A DNA stretch of 64,000 nt, taken from positions 30,577,252 through 30,641,251 of the forward strand of contig NC_091219.1 of the NCBI RefSeq assembly GCF_040958095.1. The letters are read 5' to 3'. Origin of the DNA: Procambarus clarkii. Its lineage: Eukaryota; Arthropoda; Malacostraca; Decapoda; Cambaridae. Numbering within the stretch: position 1 is the stretch's first letter; each line of letters begins with the position of its first letter. Shown here piece after piece: positions 57,601 to 64,000 of the stretch. The position numbers and the translations under genes are program-made. A model generated the notes under the pieces. That model saw only the letters and a list, made by a program, of their open reading frames with translations, was not told the origin of the DNA and did not search any database.

Positions 57601-60600
57601 CTTGGGCATAGTCGAAATGTTGATGTCTCTCAGGTGGGTTTCCTGCCTGTTTCCAGTTCCGAAGAGGGACTGTGCAGACCTTCGGTTCATTCTGGACTTG
57701 TCCCGTCTAAACCCTTGCCCCTGGTTTCGGATGACCACTCTGTCCCAGGTTCGGCTTCTGATGGGGCCGGGCGCTTGGTGTCCCTGGACCTCAAGGACGC
57801 ATATTGACACGTCCCTATTTATCTGGGGTTCCGGAACTGGCTCAGTTTTGTTGTAGTGCATCAGTGTTAACGCTTTTGTTGTCTCCCATTCAGGTTGAAT
57901 CTGGCACCTCGCGTGTTCACATGCCTTACCCGGGTCGTGGTGGCCCGTCTGCATCTGTTAGGTGTTCGGGTGTTGGCTTACCTCGACGACTGGCTGGTTT
58001 TGGCTCCCAGCCGGTTTGCGTGTCTGCTCGCCAGGGATTTAGTGCTTTCCCAGCTCGTTGGGTTCAGGTTCCTGGTGAACTGGAGGAAGTCCCTTCTGGT
58101 TCCCTCCCAGGTTCGGTCCTGGCTGGGTCTTGGGTGGGACTCTCGGACCACTTCCTTGTCTCTTCCTCCGGCGTCTCTCCTTCGGCTGCGGTCCAGCAAG
58201 GGCTTGTTTTTGGGAGGCTCCCGGGTCACCCAGCGGTTGCTCGAGGGTCTGTGCGGGAGCCTGAACTTTGCGATGTTGGTCTTCCTGCAGGGTTGGGTTT
58301 GGCTTCGTCGGCTGTTTTGGTTCCTTCGAGGACGTCCCTTCTGCCCCCTCTTGCGATCACTGGGTTCGACTCCTGGGAGCCTTTTATTGGCTGCTGCATC
58401 GCCGACTTCTTGTTCGGGGTCTGTGCCTTGGCACTGCGCCTACCCGAGCCCTTGCTCGATGTGTTCACGGACGCGTCATCTCTCAGCTGGGGCTTTGTGA
58501 CCAGTGCTCACCAGGCCGGCCAGGGGCGGTGGGGATCTGTCTTTCCGTGGGGCCCACAGCACGGTGCGGGAGTTCGCTGCGGTGTGGTTTGTGCTTTGGT
58601 GGGTTCGGGTAACCCGCAAATCAACAATACTGCTCCATTCAGACTGCTCTCCTGTGGTGCATTGCCTGAACCGAAGGGGTTCGATGCAGTCCTTGGCTGT
58701 TTGGGGCTGGTCGCTGCAAGTGACTCGTCTGCTGTGTTCTCGGAGTTTGGCTCTTCTGGCGGTTCGTGTCCAGGGAATGTCCAATGTCCTGGTGGACGGC
58801 CTGTCCCGGTTCGTTCCCCTGTCCACGGAATGGACAGTTGTCGCCGACTCATTCAGTTGGCTCTGCCGGACGTTCGGGCGCCCGGAGGTGGACCTCTTCG
58901 TGTCTGCAGGGTCGAGGCGTCTTCCAGTGTATGTGGCGCCCTTCCCCGGTTGCGAGGCTGTTAGGGGTCGATGCCTTTTGGCAGGACTGGTCGAGGTAGG
59001 GGTTCCTGTACTACTTTTCCCCAGTTCAGCTGGTGCTCCAGGTCCTGGCTCGCTTGGAGACTTACCAGGGGCAAGTAATCCTCTTGGCCCTGTGGTGGCC
59101 AGCCCAGCCGTGGTTTCAGGCGGTGCTTGCCCGGTGCTTGAACCCGGAGATTTTTCCGCGGCTTCGTCTTTTTCAGGAGATCGGCCCAGTCTGGTACGAG
59201 ACTGGTTCGCTCTTCTCCTCGAGTCTTCGCGTTTGGTGTTTTTTACTTAGGTTTATCACCATCTCTATGGTGCTCAGGTGGGCTCTCTGATGGTTTCCCA
59301 CCTGCAGGCTTCTTCTCGAAGGCAGTATGAAGTTTCCTTGCGGTCCTTCAGTTTCTTTTTGATTCTTCGTCGTAACTCTTTGCTTTCAGCTCGGGTGGTG
59401 GTGTTCTTTCTCTCTCTTGGTTGTTCCAGGACTGTTACCTTATGCCTAATATATCGTATCGCCTTGTATCGTGTGGCGCTGGCGGAGCCGCTGCAGCTTG
59501 CTTTCGGTATCGATGTTACTTCTGCACTGTTTCACAAGCTGTCTTGTGTGTCATTTCACCTCCGGCCTGCTCATGCGCTGCCTGAGCTGTCCTGGTCTAT
59601 AGACAGAGTGCTCTCCTATCTCTCTTCTTCTCGGTTTGTTGTGGCCCCTTCGAATCAGGATTTTTTGCTAAGGTTCTTTTTCTGTTGGCATTGGCTTCTG
59701 GGGGTTAAGTGGCGGAGCTTCATGCTCATCTCCGGCGCAGAGGTTTTTGCTCTTTTGGTTGTGGTCATAGGTATGTTCGTCTGCAGCTGTCTCCCTCTTT
59801 TCTGGCAAAGAATGAGACTGTTGCTTTCTGGAGGGGTCCTTGGGTTGTTGATGCTTGGTTGGTCAGGCCTGGGCTTCATCATGTGTTGGGTCCGGTTGCA
59901 GCCCTCTGCTGTTATCTGCGCACCACGGCTTCTGTGTCCAGGGATGCGCTTTGGGTTGATCCGGTTTCCCTTCTTCCCTGTTCGCGGGTTCGGGTCTCTC
60001 AGGTCGTCCCCAGGGTTATTAAGTCTAGCCATCCTGCGGTCTATCCCCGTGCCTATGACGTTCGTAAGTTTGCAACTCTTGCTGCCGTCTTTGGCAATAT
60101 GTTTTGAGCTGACATTCGGGCATGGGGTTTTTGGCGGTCGAACAGGGTCCTGGCTGCACGCTACCTCGTGAACGTTCCAGGGCGCAGTCGGGCTTGTGCC
60201 GCATTGGGACGGCGGTTGCAGCCCGTTGTCTCGACTTCGAGTTGAGGAGTGGAGCACCGACCGCCTCCCGGGTAGGTCCCCTTCTTTCTTGTTTTGTCTT
60301 TGGTGAGTTAGCTCCGGGGAGCCGTAGGGTAAAACCAGTGTTGAATGTAATGAAACGCCATTTTCTGGGGGTGAGTCCTGGAGGCTTCCCGGCAACCCTC
60401 CCTCCCTCCCTCCGGTCGGCAATTTTTTGCATTTCTGATATCCTGCCTCAGAACTGGGGTGAGGATCGCCGGCGCGAGGGTCTGGGGCTCCCCCATCCTC
60501 CATCTGGGGAGGGGGAGCTGTGCAGATATGCGGCACGACTCGTGTGACGTCGTGCTTGTTTGCTCGTTTTTCTTTTGGGGAGTTCTGTCCACTCGTTTGA

Positions 60601-61684
60601 TGATTTTCATTGTTAACCAGAATAGGGGATTGTTTTGTGGCGCTTACCTTTCTGGGTGCCTGTCCCAGTCGATGACAGATATATACAGCCTGTAATGTTC
60701 CAAATCACATGTGCATTTCCATGATGGGCCATTGCTCCTCATGCCTCTATGAGGGGTCTGGCTCGTGGTCCCCAGTAGGCCTACAACTCAACCCACATTG
60801 ACTGATGCAAAATAGTTAGGGTATCCATATCGGCCATAGATAGCTCCGGAGAGCCTCTGGGACTCACCCAGAAAATTGAGTTTCATTACATTCAACGCTG
60901 GATTTTTGGTTTTGGGTTGATCTCTGATCCTTAAGCTTACCTCACCTCATAGAGAAAGCCAGATAGTGGTTCTTGTTTCCAGTAGATTCGAGTGGGTTTT
61001 GTGAGCCTGGTACAATTTCCTCAGTCTTGACAGCCCCAGTAACACTGGGAAACACTAAGTGATTCAACAGAAAAGGTGGTTTCATTACATTCAATGCTGT
61101 TTTCTTTTATTTAATTTTAGCCCCAAAATGGACCCTGTACAGTACTGGTTGCCAAACTTGGAGCCGTGGCTCCCTTGGGGTGGGGGTGGGTTCTTTTTGC
61201 AATAAGTAGGGGTCCATAAGTTGAGGCAATATACAGGTTATGATACTCAAAGAAAGAAAAATATCACAATAACAACAATTACACACAGAAATCACAATAG
61301 TGTGATGTATCAAATGAACAAATCCACAAGGGCCGTGACGAGGATTCAAACCTGCGTCCGAGATCATTCCTGTCTGAGATCATAATAACAACAATAAAAT
61401 TTATGTTGCTAAAAATTCTTTTAATACTGAGTGTAGGGGGCCATTAATAAGAATGCACTCTGAAAAAGGTGTAATGAATGTAAAGAGTTTGGGAACCACT
61501 GCTATTCAGTAATACTGTACATTTATATATTTTTTCTTTCTAGCCTGAAGTGAATAATGAGTTGGGATCCTTATCATGGAGCTTCTTTAAACAAGGCTGG
61601 TTAATGGAAGCTCTGACAGAAGGAGAATTATATCTCATGAATTTCTTTCCACTGATATCCTTAGCCCAGCAGGGAGTGTATCAG
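42547..61684 (+). CDS. RFT1: RFT1, N-terminal five coding exons (right-arm copy)
   Basis: RFT1 belongs to the MOP/MATE-like superfamily of polytopic ER membrane proteins and is needed for lipid-linked oligosaccharide assembly. Five coding exons give about 280 of the roughly 540 residues expected from the human protein: 42547-42612, 42911-43112, 50970-51159, 55964-56203 and 61544-61684. Intron phases fit throughout (0, 2, 0, 0). Conserved stretches include LLYSTGLLLSREAFRRAAL (exon 2), the hydrophobic helices of exons 3 and 4, QLPVREI near the end of exon 4, and SWSFFKQG and LTEGE in exon 5. Exon 2 lacks one G in the SREV codons, which is present in the left arm. A good acceptor at 42525 suggests an intron in the 5' UTR. 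The remaining exons are not found before the window ends at 64000. Confidence 0.92.
42911..43112 (+). CDS. RFT1: RFT1 coding exon 2
   Basis: Encodes the first membrane region (RILSFILNAFIVRHVS) and the strongly conserved VRLHLLYSTGLLLSREAFRR segment, ending at LIWIG. The acceptor is AG at 42909-42910 with a weak pyrimidine tract. One base is missing relative to the left arm within SREV. Three GTAAGT donors cluster at 43113, 43133 and 43150; only the first keeps the frame into exon 3. Confidence 0.9.
43160..43650 (+). mobile_element. LINE 3' end, 5'-truncated (right arm)
   Basis: Mirror of 18521-19011, sense to RFT1 in intron 2. The longest open part encodes about 109 residues at 43318-43647. 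Confidence 0.85.
44945..45205 (+). mobile_element. Decayed DIRS-like terminal module (right arm)
   Basis: Mirror of 16973-17210, in RFT1 intron 2 just upstream of DIRS fossil D. Confidence 0.6.
45375..50683 (+). mobile_element. DIRS retrotransposon fossil D, most complete (right arm)
   Basis: Mirror of 11472-16795. Approximate parts: 5' inverted repeat 45375-45745, gag-like region 45750-47540, reverse transcriptase and RNase H 47600-49160, tyrosine recombinase 49250-50030, 3' terminal module 50040-50683. Many breaks. Confidence 0.85.
50970..51159 (+). CDS. RFT1: RFT1 coding exon 3
   Basis: Acceptor TTTTCTTAG directly before 50970 and donor GTAAGA at 51160. The frame is open and encodes two hydrophobic segments (ALSWYIWLYIM and NAGVVFMALSVIVEVAAEVPF), matching the human region ending VLAQAHMFVKLK. 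Both arms read the same here. Confidence 0.9.
51957..52960 (+). mobile_element. DIRS retrotransposon fossil C (right arm)
   Basis: Mirror of 9196-10200, bordered by a GGTT repeat at 51932-51956. Recombinase C-terminal part and incomplete terminal module only. Confidence 0.75.
52961..55885 (+). mobile_element. DIRS retrotransposon fossil B (right arm)
   Basis: Mirror of 6271-9195, with the nested SINE at 53956-54208. Partial RT, RNase H, tyrosine recombinase and short terminal module. Broken. Confidence 0.82.
53956..54208 (-). mobile_element. tRNA-derived SINE inside DIRS fossil B (right arm)
   Basis: Mirror of 7948-8200. It is antisense to RFT1, unlike the LINE and DIRS pieces in the introns of this gene. 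Confidence 0.85.
55964..56203 (+). CDS. RFT1: RFT1 coding exon 4
   Basis: Acceptor TTATTACAG before 55964 and donor GTAAGC at 56204. Encodes 80 residues with two membrane helices, then KQLPVREIRQLFPKW, which matches the LQTLPVSRITDLLPN stretch of human RFT1. The frame is intact here; the left-arm mirror has one extra base. Confidence 0.9.
56565..57235 (+). mobile_element. LINE fragment, reverse transcriptase core (right arm)
   Basis: Mirror of 4920-5590, lying sense to RFT1 in intron 4. Same RT motifs, same truncation at both ends, and a direct junction with DIRS fossil A at 57235/57236. Confidence 0.85.
57236..60900 (+). mobile_element. DIRS retrotransposon fossil A (right arm)
   Basis: Mirror of 1255-4919, with RT, RNase H, tyrosine recombinase and terminal module in plus orientation inside RFT1 intron 4. 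It is broken, with several interruptions. The two arm copies are nearly identical here. Confidence 0.85.
61544..61684 (+). CDS. RFT1: RFT1 coding exon 5
   Basis: Acceptor TTTCTTTCTAG before 61544 and donor GTGAGA at 61685. Encodes 47 residues with SLSWSFFKQG, LTEGELYLMNFFPLISLA and QQGVYQ, matching human TWSFFKQSF, LTEGERYVMTFLNVLNF and DQGVYD. This is the last exon I can find; the intron after it runs to at least 62351. Confidence 0.9.
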
Positions 61685-61769
61685 GTGAGAAGATTTGCAT
61701 TACAGCTTTAATAAATAGTCAGAAACATTTGTTTTGTATAAGTAACTCGGAGAATACCTGGCTGCACCC

Positions 61770-62110
61770 AGGTGTGTCTCCTTTCCCCACTTACCCTCCC
61801 TTCTTCCGAATCTCCCCACTTTCTTCCCCTCAACCCCCTCCCTCTCCAACTTTTGCCCACTATCACCCCTCTTCTCTCCCCTGTCTCTTTCCTTCTTCAC
61901 CTTCTCCCCCCTATTCCTCTCCACTATTCTCCCTCCCCCCCTCTCCAACCTTTTCCCTCACCATTTCCCCTCTTCCCCATCTTCTTCCCTATCCACCCTC
62001 TCTCTCATCTCTCTTCAAACACCCCATCTTCTCCTTTCCTCTCGTAAAACATCCCCTATGTATTTCCCTTCTTTTTCCTTCTCTCCTTATCTCTGTCTAT
62101 CTTCCTGTCT
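61770..62110. repeat. Pyrimidine-rich tract in RFT1 intron 5 (right arm)
   Basis: Mirror of the purine tract at 45-385. It is almost entirely C and T on the plus strand. Confidence 0.85.
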
Positions 62111-62154
62111 CTTTTTTTTTGCCCTGGTTGACCCATTCTCTCTCTGTAGACTTT

Positions 62155-62351
62155 TCTCTGTCTGTTTCTGTCCCTGTCTCTGACTGACTGACTGCCTTTC
62201 TCTTATAAAAATAATAATATAGTTCCTATTAGTATGGAGGTTGTCAGCTGGTGGGAGCAGCCTAACAGTGTGAATTATTTAAAAAATAATAGTGTTCCAT
62301 TGGTTTTGGGAAAGGGGTAGGGCTTTTTCAATTGTGGAGACTTTGTTTTAA
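62155..62351. other. First bases beyond the visible palindrome
   Basis: CTGT/GACT simple-repeat sequence, then A/T-rich sequence in the presumed RFT1 intron 5. Whether the palindrome continues here cannot be told, because the matching left side is outside the window. Confidence 0.5.
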
Positions 62352-63362
62352 CACTTTCGCGCCCTGGGCATGCGCGCTGCCAACTTAGAGGTCACGCCCC
62401 CGGCATGCGGGCGATTGTGCAGGCGAGCGTGTGGCAACACCGAAATATGTATACTCTTTTAATTTTTTTCACCTTAATTCTCATGCTACGTCGTTTGTTT
62501 AGGTATCATTGTATTCGCAATAGAATTCCCTACAGGTGTAGATGCATATAATGTCCAAAAGCCCGGCGTGACTCCCCCACAGCAAAGCCTAAAGTCTGCA
62601 AAAGTTTCCCGTGAACGCACAAAATCCATAAAATGTGTATGCTCGTTTCAGTTTTCTCACCTTAATTCTCATGCTACGTCATTTATTTTGGTATCATTGT
62701 GTTCACAATTAAATTTCCTGCAGATGTATATGCATATAATGTCCAAAAGCCTGGCATGACTCCCAGCAGCAAAGCCTAAAGTTACCCATGAACAAGCACC
62801 AATTTCACACCAGCTTAATTTATATACTCGTTCAGTTTGATAACATCAATTTTCGTGTTATGTCTTTCATTTTGGTATCAAATTGTTCGCAATATAATGG
62901 TGCGTATTTTAAAACTATTCCCATACTAATAGAGCAATAACTGGAATTTTAACAAATATTTTAATTTAGGACGCTCATCATCACAAAATTATTTATATCT
63001 TTCCAGTGTTCTGACATAAATTTTCGTGTTACATCTTTCATTTTGGTATCAAATTGTTCGCAATCTAAAGGCGCGCATTTTAAAACTAGTCGCATAATAA
63101 TAGCACAATAAATAGAATTTTAACAAATATTTTAAAAATTTTACCAAAAACGTATTTATAATCTTTCAAGTGTTCTGACATCAAGTTTCATTTTGATATC
63201 AAATTGTGCGCACTCTAAAGGCGCTCATTTTGAAACTATCCTAAAGTCAATCGGATAATAAATGAATTTTATAGAAATATTTTTTTATCGGACGCCAGCA
63301 CAGTCCGATGCTCGGACTCAAAAAAAATCGGACGCCAGGGACGTTTGAAGAGTGTGATAGTG
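62352..63362. mobile_element. TTAA-flanked, piggyBac-like non-autonomous element
   Basis: About 1.0 kb lying between TTAA at 62348-62351 and TTAA at 63363-63366. The ends start CACTTTCGC and, on the other strand, CACTATCAC, which makes short imperfect terminal inverted repeats. The inside consists of at least five diverged copies of a roughly 110-200-base unit with a TTGGTATCA block followed by TTCGCAAT. Near the right end two CGGACGCCAG copies flank a GTCCGATGCTCGGAC inverted repeat. There is no transposase frame. TTAA target sites are typical of piggyBac, hence the call. Confidence 0.55.
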
Positions 63363-63366
63363 TTAA

Positions 63367-64000
63367 CTTGCAAGTTTTTGCTCTTTACGGCCAGAGTATG
63401 ATTAATAAAATATTTGTAGTAGTTCTTGCTATATCAGTGCACAATGTGTTAAGATATTATAATAAAAAATAGATCTCTCCTCAACCCCCCCCCCCTCAGA
63501 AAAATAAAAAACATATAATAGTTTCCCATTGGCTTTGAGAAAGCCTGTGAAGCTATGGAAGGATTATCTATTTTATGTTGCTATGGGCAAAGTATATGAA
63601 TATAAAATTTCAGTTAATTTTCCTGAGATCAGTGCATAATTTTCATATTGTTATAAGAAAAAAAAGTTTGTTTTGAACTGTTATTTTTTTTAATACAGTA
63701 TTTAGTCAGGCAGTGCAAAAAGCAGTTAAGGGGATCAGTATGTGAACATGGCATGTTGTTCCCTATTGAATTCTGGTGACCCTGATCAGCCTATGTCCGT
63801 CCCATACCTCAGACCATTTGCCCTGCAAAGATGGATGAGGTTAGCCTAAGCAGCTGGCCTCCAACCTTGTACTGACAGACAAACAGACATTCTCTCTCTC
63901 ATCAATATAAATTAGCTCTCTGTTCTATACTTGTACTTCCTTTGTCATTGTAAATGAGGTTCACCAGATATATTAATTGTAGTTCCTTGTGTCATTCTTT
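63367..64000. other. No recognised content
   Basis: A/T-rich sequence with a C-run at about 63486-63495. I see no exon matching the next part of RFT1, no repeat I recognise and no convincing coding frame. Confidence 0.5.

Larger units (their letters stand above)
31173..62154 (-). repeat. Right arm of giant inverted repeat (palindrome)
   Basis: Reverse complement of 1-31111. The arm is about 129 bases shorter than the left arm. The sum of mirrored coordinates is 62155-62157 through the outer 11 kb or so. It rises to 62171 near 17.7 kb, 62189 near 22.2 kb, 62230 near 26.7 kb and 62291 near 29.7 kb (left-arm positions). The inner part of this arm thus carries many small deletions relative to the left arm. 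Confidence 0.97.

Overview
The window is eukaryotic genomic DNA, most likely from a decapod crustacean (crayfish or lobster group). This rests on two small spliced host genes with animal-type proteins, very dense DIRS-type tyrosine-recombinase retrotransposons, several LINEs, a tRNA-derived SINE and a GC-rich dispersed repeat that I recall, without being able to search, from crayfish and lobster genomes. No prokaryotic genes, rRNA or free-standing tRNA genes are visible.

The dominant structure is a giant inverted repeat. Bases 1-31111 are repeated in reverse complement at 31173-62154, around a 61-base loop (31112-31172). The left arm runs off the window edge, so the palindrome may be longer. 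Everything in one arm therefore has a mirror copy in the other. The turn-round point lies inside a short foldback transposon of a family that also occurs at 25.7-26.4 kb. The arms differ almost only by one- or two-base indels. Inside conserved host exons these indels differ between arms and are corrected by the other arm, which suggests sequencing error. Microsatellite and minisatellite copy numbers match in both arms. The palindrome is therefore either a read or assembly fold-back of one locus or an extremely recent real duplication.

Reading the right arm, TMA7 (translation machinery-associated protein 7, four coding exons) lies on the minus strand at 32.3-37.9 kb. The first five coding exons of RFT1 (ER membrane protein of N-glycan lipid precursor assembly) lie on the plus strand at 42.5-61.7 kb, and the gene continues past the recognised part. 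The two genes are divergent, about 4.7 kb apart, and the gap holds two LINE fragments. The left arm carries the mirror copies: RFT1 minus at 0.5-19.6 kb and TMA7 plus at 24.3-30.0 kb.

The introns are packed with retroelements: four DIRS fossils (called A-D) and two LINE pieces in RFT1, and one DIRS fossil (E), one LINE, a foldback element and a C-rich minisatellite in TMA7. All of the DIRS and LINE pieces in the introns lie in the sense direction of the host gene. Outside the palindrome (62155-64000) there is a probable TTAA-flanked, piggyBac-like non-autonomous element at 62352-63362, then sequence in which nothing is recognised.
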